The translations under genes and the position numbers were made by a program. A DNA stretch of 41,698 nt from a virus: IMG/VR virus record IMGVR_UViG_3300047508_000156, positions 1 through 41,698 of that record; one strand, written 5' to 3'. The first letter of the stretch is position 1. Each line of letters begins with the position of its first letter. The notes under the pieces were generated by a model. It saw only the letters and a program-made list of their open reading frames with translations. It was not told the DNA's origin and made no database searches. Positions 8,382 through 15,919 of this stretch are shown in pieces.

Positions 8382-8669
8382 TCAGCGCGCTCGTGCGTGT
8401 GGGTCTAGTTGGCAATGATGCCAGTTGCATAGGACCTGAGCGGTTCCATCGGGAAGATGGTGGACGTCCAGGAGCTCTGTGCTGCCGCAGAGCTCGCAGC
8501 TTGGGTGGTTCTGGATGGCGGCTCTGCGCCATCGGGCGTGTGCGGCTCGGTTGCCGTCGCGGTGTGCCCATCCGGGTGTGCGTTGGCCTGGCCGGCGGGT
8601 TCTGCCGTGGATGGGGCAGGGCTCGAGCTGGGGACACGAGGGTTCGGGGCACACGTGGATGCGCGCCAT
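8382..8669 (-). CDS. HNH endonuclease
   Basis: A 95-aa protein with an N-terminal zinc-type cluster (CPEPSCPQLEPCPIHGR, residues 6-22), then CELCGS, the HNH core VHHLPDG and the closing LCNWHH. This is the common actinophage HNH protein encoded just before the terminase genes, where it is thought to aid genome cutting during packaging. ATG at 8669 is chosen over the upstream TTG at 8720, which lies within repeat elements. No Shine-Dalgarno sequence is visible. A possible -10 (TACGAT) sits six bases upstream, so the message may be leaderless. Confidence 0.88.
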   Translation of the reverse strand: MARIHVCPEPSCPQLEPCPIHGRTRRPGQRTPGWAHRDGNRAAHARWRRAAIQNHPSCELCGSTELLDVHHLPDGTAQVLCNWHHCQLDPHARAR

Positions 8670-8684
8670 GGCTGAATCGTAGAA

Positions 8685-8754
8685 CGGTTGTCCAGATTCT
8701 TGCCGGTTGTCTCTTGACAACCGACATAGGACCGATTACACTGTCTGTAGACAG
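8685..8754 (+). promoter_or_regulatory. Early promoter with clustered operator-like repeats
   Basis: A consensus promoter is present: TTGACA at 8714-8719, a 17-bp spacer, and TACACT at 8737-8742. Around it lie three copies of the octamer CGGTTGTC: 8685-8692 and 8704-8711 in plus sense, and 8716-8723 in reverse. The last two form an 8-bp inverted repeat over the -35 box. A second palindrome, CTGTCT-GT-AGACAG (8741-8754), covers the predicted start of transcription. This is what a repressor-controlled early promoter looks like. It also lies between the divergent early (plus) and late (minus) genes, so it may control both. Confidence 0.75.
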
Positions 8755-8776
8755 TAACCCACCGAAAGGACGCAAG

Positions 8777-9208
8777 ATGAGCACCACCCGCACCACCCAC
8801 GAGCAAGAGGCTTTCGACCGCGGCGTGGAGGACGCCGTTGCGGCGGCTTCCTGGATCATCGACGGGAACACCCCGCAGGACGCTATCCGCCGCACGCTCG
8901 AGCTCATCGACGCTGGCGACGACATGAGCGATTACCAGCCGCGGCGCCCGGACCTCAGCGGCGAGTACGCGGATGACCTCACGCCGAACCGCCTGGCGGA
9001 TGACATCTTCGGACACGGCTGGTGCCCGGACTTCTATGCGCCGGAAGGTGAGGACCACGATCGCATGATGGCCCTGTGCGACGCGTATGAGGCCGGCGTT
9101 GATGAGACGTTCGATGTGGAGTGCGAGCGGATTCTCCGCGCGGCGCTCGAGCCTTGCCGGGATGGCTCGTGCGTCTCGTGCCGGGCCGGCGAGACCTACC
9201 ACCACTAG
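8777..9208 (+). CDS. Early 143-aa acidic protein, first gene of plus operon
   Basis: The ATG follows a GAAAGGACGC ribosome site, a motif shared by five other starts in this genome. The protein is very acidic (Asp/Glu-rich, with stretches such as DAGDDMSD) with a C-terminal cysteine pair (CRDGSCVSC) that could bind metal. Being first behind a strong early promoter, acidic and small fits a host-takeover or anti-defence protein (DNA mimics are often acidic), but that is inference. No family is recognised. Confidence 0.75.
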   Translation: MSTTRTTHEQEAFDRGVEDAVAAASWIIDGNTPQDAIRRTLELIDAGDDMSDYQPRRPDLSGEYADDLTPNRLADDIFGHGWCPDFYAPEGEDHDRMMALCDAYEAGVDETFDVECERILRAALEPCRDGSCVSCRAGETYHH

Positions 9209-9285
9209 TCGAAACGCGCCCGGTGGGCGCGTCCGCGGGGCTGGCATCCCTGCGCTGATGAGACTGCCGAACGAAAGGACGCACC

Positions 9286-9507
9286 ATGAGCACCACAAAG
9301 ACCATTGAGCACTACGAACGCCTTCGCTCAAGCGTGAACGGCAACCCGCGTTTCCGGTTCACGTTCACCGATGGCACGGTCCTGGACAGCATGAGCGATG
9401 CCGGATGGGCATATGCCGTGGGCAACCCGGAGATGCGCGAAGGCGCGACTGTCGCGCTGGAGCTCACCCGCGCCGGACGCATCCGCATCATGCGGGAGAC
9501 CTCGTGA
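9286..9507 (+). CDS. 73-aa early hypothetical protein
   Basis: It starts from ATG at 9286 after GAAAGGACGC. The N-terminal words MSTTKT resemble the MSTTRT of the preceding gene. The body (FRFTFTDGTVLDSM, residues 24-37) looks like a small beta domain. The stop overlaps the next start (GTGA). The 77-bp gap upstream shows no terminator. Function unknown. Confidence 0.65.
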   Translation: MSTTKTIEHYERLRSSVNGNPRFRFTFTDGTVLDSMSDAGWAYAVGNPEMREGATVALELTRAGRIRIMRETS

Positions 9508-9722
9508 CCGATCTCCGTTCCGCGGTGGCCGCCTCTGGCGGCCTCTGCACCATCTCCGACCTGGCCGGCCGGTGGGGGATCACGAAGCAGTGGGCGCGCG
9601 TCCTGGTGCGCCGTGACTGCTTTCCTGAGCCGATCTTGACTGAGGGCGGCCAGGAACTCTATCCGGCCGATGAGGCCGACGACGCTTACAACGTTCACAT
9701 CACTCGAAAGGACGCATCATGA
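9504..9722 (+). CDS. Helix-turn-helix DNA-binding protein
   Basis: A 72-aa protein starting at GTG 9504, overlapping the previous stop. TISDLAGRWGITKQWARVLV (about residues 16-35) reads as a helix-turn-helix of the MerR/AlpA/excisionase style, followed by a short beta wing (EPILTEGGQELYP). In phages such proteins are small regulators or excisionases. With no integrase present, regulation of early genes is more likely. Its C-terminus overlaps the next start by four bases. Confidence 0.72.
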   Translation: MTDLRSAVAASGGLCTISDLAGRWGITKQWARVLVRRDCFPEPILTEGGQELYPADEADDAYNVHITRKDAS

Positions 9723-10087
9723 ACACCACGACTGACTACGCAGACCGCATGTTCCGCGCCTATGTCGAGTGCGCACTGTGGGCTGACCTGCGCGACGAGA
9801 ACGGCGAGTCCATGGACGACCTCTACGGGCCGAACGATTTGGCCCCCGAGACGCTCGAGAGTATGCGCGCCGACGTCCTGGACTTCCTCGAGGGCGCCGG
9901 CACGGATCTGGACACGATGGACGCCGAACAGGCGGGCCACGACTTCTGGCTGACCCGCAACCGCCATGGCGCGGGATTCTGGGATCGCGGCCTGGGGGAG
10001 CTGGGGGAGCGTCTGACGGCTATGGCGCACCCGTATGGCGAGTCGTTCCTCTACGTCGGGGATGACGGCCTGGTCTACGTCAGCTAG
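9719..10087 (+). CDS. 122-aa acidic early protein
   Basis: ATG at 9719 with GAAAGGACGC upstream. The protein is acidic and helical in its first 80 residues, including MDDLYGPNDLAPETLESM. Its latter part (DFWLTRNRHGAGFWDRGLG, then a short strand FLYVGDDGLVYVS) resembles small actinophage proteins of unknown role. It ends just before a strong hairpin at 10104. No catalytic residues are evident. Confidence 0.7.
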   Translation: MNTTTDYADRMFRAYVECALWADLRDENGESMDDLYGPNDLAPETLESMRADVLDFLEGAGTDLDTMDAEQAGHDFWLTRNRHGAGFWDRGLGELGERLTAMAHPYGESFLYVGDDGLVYVS

Positions 10088-10103
10088 TCCCTGTCCATCA
10101 TTC

Positions 10104-10133
10104 GGTCCCCCAGAGCTCATGCCCTGGGGGACC
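10104..10133 (+). terminator. Perfect 10-bp hairpin after plus-strand early genes
   Basis: GGTCCCCCAG (10104-10113) pairs perfectly with CTGGGGGACC (10124-10133) around a 10-base loop. There is no T-run after it, so it is either an actinobacterial-style terminator, an attenuator, or an RNA-stability element, because a further small gene follows it at 10159. Confidence 0.65.
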
Positions 10134-10158
10134 ATTGCCACGAGAAAGGACGCGACCC

Positions 10159-10278
10159 GTGGCCGCAGAACCCTACGTGCTGCCCGTGTCGGGGGCGCAG
10201 CTCCTGGCCATCATCCACGCGCCGAATGCGGCGGGCCCTGGACCGAAGCAGCGCCCGGGTGGTAGATCGGGTGCCTGA
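10159..10278 (+). CDS. 39-aa early peptide
   Basis: A GTG start with the shared GAAAGGACGC site 5 bases upstream opens a 39-residue frame (N-terminus VAAEPYVLPVSG). The peptide is neutral to basic with a Pro/Gly/Arg-rich tail. The conserved ribosome site is the only strong evidence. It is followed by a convergent methyltransferase gene on the other strand. Confidence 0.45.
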   Translation: MAAEPYVLPVSGAQLLAIIHAPNAAGPGPKQRPGGRSGA

Positions 10279-10407
10279 AGCTCTCAATTCGTCTCAGAAC
10301 GGACGCTAGGGCCCTCTATGGGGTTGTTCGCGTCATCGCGACATTCCGAAGAGCCGTGGCCGGTGTCATCGTCTGAGCCGCGAACCTGCCCGGGGCACCG
10401 TCCGGCG

Positions 10408-11433
10408 TTATAGGGGACAGGGGAGCCAACCGTTTCGGCCCGCCATCGGCGGGCCGTTTCGCGTTCCCCATTCGATGAGTTGCCGGCCGATCCATTCGGC
10501 GATCTGGGGGACGAGGCTGTTGCCGAGGGCTCGCAGTCGGTCCACCCGAGCGGGAATCCCATTAGCCACTCGACCCACGTCGGGTTCAGCGAGCCACCAG
10601 CCTGTGTCGAGAGCGCCGTCCCGCCTTGCTCGTAGCTGCCCTTCCGATGCCCCGTGTCGTCCGTGCAGGGCGTCGTCCACAGACCGTCCTTCGTCAGCTT
10701 CGCTCGTTCGGCATTCGCCACCTGGGTCCGCAGGTTCTCCCCGCCGTCCCGCCCCGAGTTCCCCGGCCCGCCCGTTCCGTCGCTCTGGGTCGGGGTGGCC
10801 CACTTCATCACCTGCTCGACCAGGCCCGTCTGCTTCCCGTGGCCCGTCGCCGTTCGTCCATGATGCGCCGCCTCCGATGCTCGCGGGGTACGCCACGAGC
10901 CAGACCCGGTCCCGCCGGTGAGGGGCGCCAAAGGCCGACGCTGGTAGATGGTCCCATTCCGCATCGAACCCGCACGCGGCAAGGTCCGCAAGCACGACGT
11001 CGAGTCCTCGAGAAGTGAGAGCTGGGACGTTCTCAACGATGACGTAGCGGGGTCGTAGTTCCCCAATGAGCCTTGCGAACTCCCGCCAAAGACCCGAGCG
11101 TTCTCCGGCCAGTCCGGCCCCGCGGCCGGCGAGGCTGATGTCCTGGCACAGCTACGGGAAGCCTCCACAGAGCACGTCGACTCGCGGGACGTACTGAAGA
11201 CTTCCATCTAGCTCACCCCCTTCCGATCGGCACGAGACTTCTGCTTGCGGAGCGGCAGCGAGCGTCCGGACGTCGGGGTACACGGGCACCCCGGGCCAGT
11301 GCCGGGCAAGAACCCGCTGGCAGAAGGGGTCCTGCTCGCAGAACCACACAGTGCGCATACCGGCTCGCTCGAGGCCGAGGTCGAAGCCGCCAATGCCCGA
11401 AAAGAGCGATCCGACGGTGAGCTGCTCATTCAT
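10408..11433 (-). pseudogene. C5 cytosine DNA methyltransferase interrupted by in-frame amber at its catalytic motif
   Basis: The frame has motif I ([16 protein letters not shown], residues 10-25) and motif IV up to CGGFP (89-93). Then come TAG and CTG before CQDIS, whose Cys is the catalytic nucleophile. Relatives normally read GGFPCQDIS, so six extra bases (complement of 11149-11154) sit exactly inside the active-site motif. Reading then continues in the same frame through ENVPAL (motif VI), APHRRDRVWLVAYP (motif VIII) and RALGNSLVPQ (motif X) to TAA at 10408. The full frame is 342 codons. As written the gene gives a 93-aa fragment unless the amber is read through. TAG is a normal stop elsewhere in this genome. 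Confidence 0.85.
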
Positions 11434-11921
11434 GGTCTCCCTGCCTCGATGATGAACTTCTGGCCGTCGCAGAACCCGGCGAGCTGGCGTCCGAGGACGG
11501 AGCCGCCGGACCGGTTCTCCGAGCTGGGCACGTAGGTGACGCTGGAGCGACGCCCGTCCGAGTGCAGGCCGGCTTCCTCGGTGACGGCGGGCGGGTACTC
11601 GTCACGGTCGAATCCGGTGCGGGTGGGGATGCCTCGGAGGTCGTCGCGGCGGCGGCCGTCGGCGTTGTCGCGTTCGAGCGTGAGGGTCCGCGGCGCCGGG
11701 TCGATGGGGTTGGCGGCGAGTTCGCCGACGGCTCGGCCGTCTATGGCGTTACGTTCGTGGTCGATGAGGTGTTGGTGGCGGATGTCGTCGAGGTTGACGA
11801 CGACGGGCAGGGGGGCACGTTGGCAGGGGGGCGGGTTCTGGGCGTCGACGAGGGGGGCGAGCAGGATGGCGAGGCCGGCTGCTCCGAGGACGATGGTGAG
11901 GAAGGCGGCGATGAACCTCAT
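11430..11921 (-). CDS. Secreted NucA/NucB-like DNase
   Basis: A 163-aa protein with an N-terminal signal sequence or anchor ([20 protein letters not shown], residues 1-20, then LAPLVDA). The C-terminal half carries DRDEYPPA (105-112) and [10 protein letters not shown] (131-140), which match the conserved acidic and Asn/Arg motifs of the NucA/NucB deoxyribonuclease family. It would act outside the cytoplasm on DNA. Start and stop overlap both methyltransferase neighbours (ATGA), so it belongs to their operon. An exported DNase in a phage early operon is unusual. It may degrade extracellular or incoming DNA. Confidence 0.75.
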   Translation of the reverse strand: MRFIAAFLTIVLGAAGLAILLAPLVDAQNPPPCQRAPLPVVVNLDDIRHQHLIDHERNAIDGRAVGELAANPIDPAPRTLTLERDNADGRRRDDLRGIPTRTGFDRDEYPPAVTEEAGLHSDGRRSSVTYVPSSENRSGGSVLGRQLAGFCDGQKFIIEAGRP

Positions 11922-13273
11922 GTGGTTGTCTCCGCGGCCCCGTTGAGTAACGGCGCGTCGTCCCGGATTCTCCAGCGTGCCATGTCCGCGTACACCGGGT
12001 TGAGTTCGACACCGATGAACGACCGGTTGTGCCGCAGGGCGACCATGCCGGTTGTGCCGGCGCCGGCGAACGGGTCGAGCACAACGCCCGAGGCGCTGCC
12101 GTCACCGTGAGAGCAGGACGGCTCGAAGCCGATGGTGCGACGCTCGTAGGCGTGATTCGGCGTAAAGCCTCCGCGCTCCATACGTGCCGCCCGATCACCG
12201 TTCGGGCCTTCGGGAAAGACGACATGATCGGCGGCCATGGGGGTCGGCGGACGCTTGTTCGTATGTCCCACGTCGATCAGATCGCCCTTCTCGGTGACCC
12301 GCACCCACGGCGCACCGCATTCCCCGCACGCCCGCTCCGGCGCCCCGGCCAGGATGCACGGCTCGATCAGCTTCGGCGGGAACGTCGCGAAGTGCGCCCC
12401 GGCGTAGGGCTGGGTGGCGACGGTCCAGACGGAGCGTTTGTTGCGGCCCCCATCGACCACCGCGAACGTATTCAGACCAGAGTGGCCGTTCCCGACCTGC
12501 TCGTGATACAGCCCGCCACCGGGCGCCCCATAGCCACGGGTGGCATCCTCCCGGATTGCGTCGGCGTCGTAGAAGTACCGCGGCCCCTTCGACAACAGGA
12601 ACACGTACTCGTGCGCCTTCGTCGGCCGGTCCGTCACGCTCTCCGGCATCGGGTTCGGCTTCGACCAAATGATGTCGCTGCGGAGAAACCAGCCGTCAGC
12701 GCGGAGCGCGAACGCGACCATCCACGGGACCCCGAGCAGGTCTTTCGACTTGATCCCGGGCAGCTTGTGGCGATTCGCCTGCCCGGCCTGAGCGTGACCA
12801 GTGAGATCGCGCCCCCCGGTCTGCGCAGACTTGTCCTTGAACCCGCCGCCGTTGAACGATCCGACGGGCGGCCCGCTGTAGCTGTCACCGAGGTTCAGCC
12901 ACACGGTGCCGTCATCCCGAAGCACCCGCCGCACCTCACGGAACACGACGACCAGCGTGGCCACGAACTCGTCCGGGGTCGGCTCGAGGCCGATCTGACG
13001 GTCGACGCGACGGGCGCCGCACTTGCCGCACGTCTCGCGGAAGGGCGTCGTGCGCGCCAGTTCGTCCGTCATCGCTCGGCCGTTGCCGGGCGCCCCACGG
13101 TCCCAGTTCGACTGCTTGTGTCCGCACGCCGGGTCGCCGCCCTCCCACTCACCGGTCCCATAGTCCCGCAGCCCGAAGTACGGCGGTGACGTCACGCACG
13201 TATGCACGCTTTGCGCCGGCAGCGCTCGTAGGACGTCGCGGCAGTCGCCCTCGATGATCCGCCAGGTGCTCAT
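11918..13273 (-). CDS. Site-specific DNA methyltransferase (N4-cytosine or N6-adenine type)
   Basis: A 451-aa beta-class amino-methyltransferase: catalytic TSPPYFGLRDYG at residues 28-39 near the N-terminus and the SAM-binding VLDPFAGAGTTGMVAL near the C-terminus, followed by FIGVELNPVY. Two cysteine pairs (CGKCGARR and CGECGAPW) may form zinc ribbons inserted in the recognition region. It probably protects phage DNA from host restriction. It lies between two HTH genes and a DNase gene in one overlapping operon. Confidence 0.92.
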   Translation of the reverse strand: MSTWRIIEGDCRDVLRALPAQSVHTCVTSPPYFGLRDYGTGEWEGGDPACGHKQSNWDRGAPGNGRAMTDELARTTPFRETCGKCGARRVDRQIGLEPTPDEFVATLVVVFREVRRVLRDDGTVWLNLGDSYSGPPVGSFNGGGFKDKSAQTGGRDLTGHAQAGQANRHKLPGIKSKDLLGVPWMVAFALRADGWFLRSDIIWSKPNPMPESVTDRPTKAHEYVFLLSKGPRYFYDADAIREDATRGYGAPGGGLYHEQVGNGHSGLNTFAVVDGGRNKRSVWTVATQPYAGAHFATFPPKLIEPCILAGAPERACGECGAPWVRVTEKGDLIDVGHTNKRPPTPMAADHVVFPEGPNGDRAARMERGGFTPNHAYERRTIGFEPSCSHGDGSASGVVLDPFAGAGTTGMVALRHNRSFIGVELNPVYADMARWRIRDDAPLLNGAAETTT

Positions 13274-13398
13274 GGCTTTTCCTTGTCGAGGGCCTCGAGG
13301 GCGATGCGTCCCAGTCGGCCGCCGTCGTCGCTGTTGGCGATGAGTTGCAGGGCGAGGCGCCATGTGTCGAGGAGTTGCCGCATCTGCTCGGGGGTCAC
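13270..13398 (-). CDS. 42-aa hypothetical protein
   Basis: The GTG start at 13398 overlaps the stop of the HTH gene (GTGA) and its stop overlaps the methyltransferase start. It is a mostly helical peptide (VTPEQMRQLLDTWRLALQL at the start). A small helical partner or leader is possible. The function is not recognisable. Confidence 0.55.
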   Translation of the reverse strand: MTPEQMRQLLDTWRLALQLIANSDDGGRLGRIALEALDKEKP

Positions 13399-13805
13399 AG
13401 TTCCTCCTCGGGGAGCACGGCCCAGGGGGACACGCCGATCGCTTCCGCCATCTGCATGACGGTCTCGGCGTCGACCATCGTCCGCCGTGACCGTTGGCCG
13501 TGGCCGTTTATGTCGTCGAGGAGGCCGAGGGTGTGCTTGACGCGGGCTGCGTCCCCGTTGCCGCGGTGGTCCCACCATCCGAGCTGGCGGGCGACGTGCG
13601 CGGCGGTGAGCGGCGAGTTGAGGAACGCTTCGCGGAGGGGGGCGACGGGGACTTTGCCGGGGCGGCCGGGGGCGTAGCGCAGGACGGTCCATTGGCTGAT
13701 GCCGAGCATGACGGCGACGCGGCGGGCGCTGAGTCCGTCTTGGTGGCGGAGGGTGAGGATCTCGTGGATGACGGGGTCCGGGGTCTTGGTCTTCCAGCCG
13801 CTCAT
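13395..13805 (-). CDS. Helix-turn-helix regulator
   Basis: A 136-aa protein. GLSARRVAVMLGISQWTVLR (about residues 25-44) is a clear helix-turn-helix. A second region near the C-terminus (TVMQMAEAIGVSPWAVL) looks like an XRE-type helix pair. ATG at 13805, which overlaps the upstream stop (ATGA) and follows GGAAGAAG, is preferred over GTG 13817. It probably binds DNA to regulate this operon or a wider set of genes. Confidence 0.72.
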   Translation of the reverse strand: MSGWKTKTPDPVIHEILTLRHQDGLSARRVAVMLGISQWTVLRYAPGRPGKVPVAPLREAFLNSPLTAAHVARQLGWWDHRGNGDAARVKHTLGLLDDINGHGQRSRRTMVDAETVMQMAEAIGVSPWAVLPEEEL

Positions 13806-14146
13806 GGCTTCTTCCACGCCTGCAGGGGCCGGAACTCATCCGCCAGTAGGGGCAGCGGGATGTCGAGGGCGATGGCGAGCATGTCGGCCTGGTGCAAGCT
13901 GAGCATGTCGCGGCTGCCGTCGTAGGTGGCCATGACGACGTGGCGGCTCATGCCGGCGCGTTCCGCGAGCCTGCGGACGGCGTAGGTGTTCTCGTCGGTG
14001 CTGGTCCATAGCCAGTGGAACGGCTGGGCTCGTTTCCAGCTGACGTACGCCTTGACCCAGGTATGGATGGCTTTGGCGAACGGGGCGGCTGGGGTGTAGA
14101 GCTGTGGTTGCCGGGTGCCGTAGGGCGGGTCGAGGGTGAGGCTCAT
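13802..14146 (-). CDS. HTH (XRE-like) protein
   Basis: A 114-aa protein whose second half (YAVRRLAERAGMSRHVVMAT, then LSLHQADMLAIALDIPL) reads as an XRE-type helix-turn-helix with the usual last helices. The first half is aromatic-rich (HTWVKAYVSWKRAQPFHWLW). It is coupled to both neighbours by ATGA overlaps. Such proteins act as repressors or immunity-like switches. The absence of an integrase argues against classical lysogeny. Confidence 0.65.
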   Translation of the reverse strand: MSLTLDPPYGTRQPQLYTPAAPFAKAIHTWVKAYVSWKRAQPFHWLWTSTDENTYAVRRLAERAGMSRHVVMATYDGSRDMLSLHQADMLAIALDIPLPLLADEFRPLQAWKKP

Positions 14147-14325
14147 GGTCGTCTCATGCGCATCATCTGGCCGCCGACGACGAGTTTGGGTTCGGTGTCG
14201 GAGACGAGCAGCAGGACGGGTCCGTCGGGGGTGTCGAAGACGGCTCCGAGGCTTTCGGCTTTGAGTTCTTGGCAGAGGGTTTGGAGGCGTTCGACGGCTT
14301 CTGTCATGCCTGGTTCTGGGTCCAT
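14143..14325 (-). CDS. 60-aa first gene of methyltransferase operon
   Basis: It starts with ATG at 14325 after the conserved AAAGGACGC ribosome site. N-terminal helix (MTEAVERLQTLCQELKAESL) and a beta-hairpin (GAVFDTPDGPVLLLVSDTEPKLVVGG). A very similar pattern (helix plus two strands) occurs in small actinophage hypothetical proteins. Function unknown. The site architecture shows that this operon begins here. Confidence 0.65.
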   Translation of the reverse strand: MDPEPGMTEAVERLQTLCQELKAESLGAVFDTPDGPVLLLVSDTEPKLVVGGQMMRMRRP

Positions 14326-14359
14326 CCGGCGTCCTTTCTTGCTTCCCGGCGCTTGTATG

Positions 14360-14468
14360 CAAGGTAGGGAGGTAGGAAGGGGTAGCTACGCAAGTACGTG
14401 CGCGCGGGAGGGATGCGGTCTCTCTCTACGCGCGTTGTCTCCCTACACATCCCTACCCTCCTACCTTC
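14360..14468. repeat. Imperfect long inverted repeat at operon boundary
   Basis: The arm at 14360-14377 (CAAGGTAGGGAGGTAGGA) and the arm at 14451-14468 (CCCTACCCTCCTACCTTC) can pair over 18 positions with few mismatches. They enclose the leader region between the 274-aa gene and the 60-aa gene. The enclosed 73 bases carry a TCTCTCTAC tract. It could be a terminator for the upstream operon, an mRNA structure, or a protein-binding site. Confidence 0.45.
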
Positions 14469-15277
14469 TCGATGGTGCTCTGAAGCAGCTCCGGCTCCGG
14501 CCAGTCGGCCGGGATGACGTACAGCCGGGCCTCCACGTACGGGGACCCGGCGGCCGTCGCCTTGCGCTGGATCCGGGTCTGCTGCCAGCCGACCTCAGCG
14601 AGGCGCGAGTTCAGCGTCGGCCACGACAGTCCGCCCTTCACCTGGGAGCGGACGTGGTCGGCGTAGTCCTCGCGGCGGACGTAGCGGACGTTGTCGCGTT
14701 GGTCGACGACGATGAAGGTCTCGCGGGCGGTGCCGTGGCTGTTGGCTTCGTCGGCGGCGCGGGCCCGCTGCCAGCCGGCGAGGACCTTCCGCCACTCGGC
14801 TTCGTCGTCGGGGTTCGTGGAGATGGTCGGCCTCGAGTCCACGTAGCGCAGCCACCACGACACCGCCTCCTCGTGCGGGTCGACATCGGCCTTCAGGTCG
14901 GCGAGCTGCATGACCACCCAGGCGATGAGCATGGCGTCGTGGCCGGTGAACTTCCGCGGCCGGATCCCGCACTCGCTCATGAGGACCGCCTGCAGCCCGT
15001 TCGGCTTCTGCAAGGTGCTCTGGTGTGTCCAGCGGACTCGTTGCCCGGAGCGTCGGAGGAGGACTATGGCGGCGTCGAGATGCTTGCCGAATCGTTCCCC
15101 GGAGACGAACGGGTCGTTGGTGGGCCAGAGCTCGTTCAGCCACTTGCAGTAGTCGGCGGCGACGGCTCCTTCGTCGGGCACCCATTTCGGCATCTTGGGC
15201 GCGGTCTTCGTCTTGGTCGCGCCGTTGGGGTTGACGACCTCCTCGGCGATCTCTTTGAGTTCGTCGAAGTCACCCAT
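14453..15277 (-). CDS. 274-aa protein, possible replication function
   Basis: No firm family. The N-terminal 30 residues are a charged helix and linker. The middle is helical and Trp-rich (WVVMQLADLKADVDPHEEAV). The C-terminal region contains RYVRREDYADHVRSQVKGGL and SWPTLNSRLAEVGWQQTRIQ, which resembles a winged-helix module like those at the ends of phage primase/helicase proteins. It directly follows a zinc-ribbon gene, a pairing seen with primase-like zinc domains. A role in replication initiation is plausible but unproven. It is the last gene of the long minus early operon. Confidence 0.6.
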   Translation of the reverse strand: MGDFDELKEIAEEVVNPNGATKTKTAPKMPKWVPDEGAVAADYCKWLNELWPTNDPFVSGERFGKHLDAAIVLLRRSGQRVRWTHQSTLQKPNGLQAVLMSECGIRPRKFTGHDAMLIAWVVMQLADLKADVDPHEEAVSWWLRYVDSRPTISTNPDDEAEWRKVLAGWQRARAADEANSHGTARETFIVVDQRDNVRYVRREDYADHVRSQVKGGLSWPTLNSRLAEVGWQQTRIQRKATAAGSPYVEARLYVIPADWPEPELLQSTIEKVGG

Positions 15278-15479
15278 CGCTGCGCCCGCAGGCTGTGCAG
15301 CGGATGCGGACCTTCCTGCCGCGGGGTACGACGCAGACTGGTCGGTAGAGCCCGAGGTCGTCTCCGTCTTGGGCGTGGCAGTGGGGGCAGTCCATGACGA
15401 TCATCTCTATGGGGGTGTCGATGAGTGGTCTGAGGCCGACTTGTTCGTACTGGACTCGCAAGCGTTCGAGGACGGTCAT
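15270..15479 (-). CDS. Zinc-ribbon protein, primase-like
   Basis: A 69-aa protein with CPHC near residue 34 and CTAC near residue 62, separated by strands (YRPVCVVPRGRKVRIRCTAC). This is the layout of a zinc ribbon as found at the N-terminus of bacterial and phage primases. It overlaps both neighbouring genes. It may form a two-protein primase or replication factor with the 274-aa product. Other nucleic-acid-binding roles are possible. Confidence 0.65.
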   Translation of the reverse strand: MTVLERLRVQYEQVGLRPLIDTPIEMIVMDCPHCHAQDGDDLGLYRPVCVVPRGRKVRIRCTACGRSDG

Positions 15480-15919
15480 TGCAACCGCTGCCGATCCAGG
15501 TGGGCGAGGCGAGCGCAAGGCGTGCAACTGCAGTGCGAGTGCAGCGGCCGTCGCGTGAATTCATCTACGACCTGCTCATAGGACGAGACACCACGCATGG
15601 ACCGTTTGGTCTGTGCGATATACGCATATGCGGCAGTGCGTCCTCGTTCGTCGTAGATGGCTTCTGCTCGAGCGAGAAGGCGGGAGCCCGCGTAGCGCGG
15701 GGGCGGATACAGCACGTTCTCGTTGTGGTAGAGCATCCGCCGGATCTCGGCGACAGCTTCGACGGGCCATTCTTCGCGACCGTCCAGGAAGTCCTCGAAC
15801 GAGATTGCGCGCCGGTCCACCACGATGATCCGGTCGCCGGGGTGTTTGCGTCCGGGGGTCGTTTCGATAACGACCCCCGAAACTGAGCGACGTTCCAATG
15901 GCAGCGGTTCGTCGTTCAT
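15476..15919 (-). CDS. 147-aa hypothetical protein
   Basis: The ATG at 15919 overlaps the stop of the Dam gene (ATGA). The N-terminal half looks beta-rich (VVIETTPGRKHPGDRIIVVD). The middle has an acidic-aromatic helix, and the C-terminus has a cysteine group (HSHCSCTPC) that may bind metal. No known family is recognised. It sits with DNA-modification and nuclease genes. Confidence 0.65.
   Translation of the reverse strand: MNDEPLPLERRSVSGVVIETTPGRKHPGDRIIVVDRRAISFEDFLDGREEWPVEAVAEIRRMLYHNENVLYPPPRYAGSRLLARAEAIYDERGRTAAYAYIAQTKRSMRGVSSYEQVVDEFTRRPLHSHCSCTPCARLAHLDRQRLQ

Noticed and set aside
10436-10456. CGGCCCGCC-ATC-GGCGGGCCG hairpin as an intergenic terminator
   Set aside because: It lies inside the 3' coding end of the methyltransferase. 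It could still stop plus-strand transcription, but it is not listed as a firm feature.
11152-11154. Reassignment of TAG as a sense codon in this phage
   Set aside because: Several other genes end in TAG at sensible places (for example 9208, 10087, 22597) and no tRNA gene is visible, so general amber recoding is unlikely.
10284-11207. A 307-codon minus frame overlapping the C5 methyltransferase
   Set aside because: It is in another frame than motifs VIII and X of the methyltransferase and has a Ser/Thr/Gly-rich random composition, although the phrase VEWLMGFPLGWT near its end resembles a methyltransferase C-terminal motif and could indicate an old frameshift in this gene.
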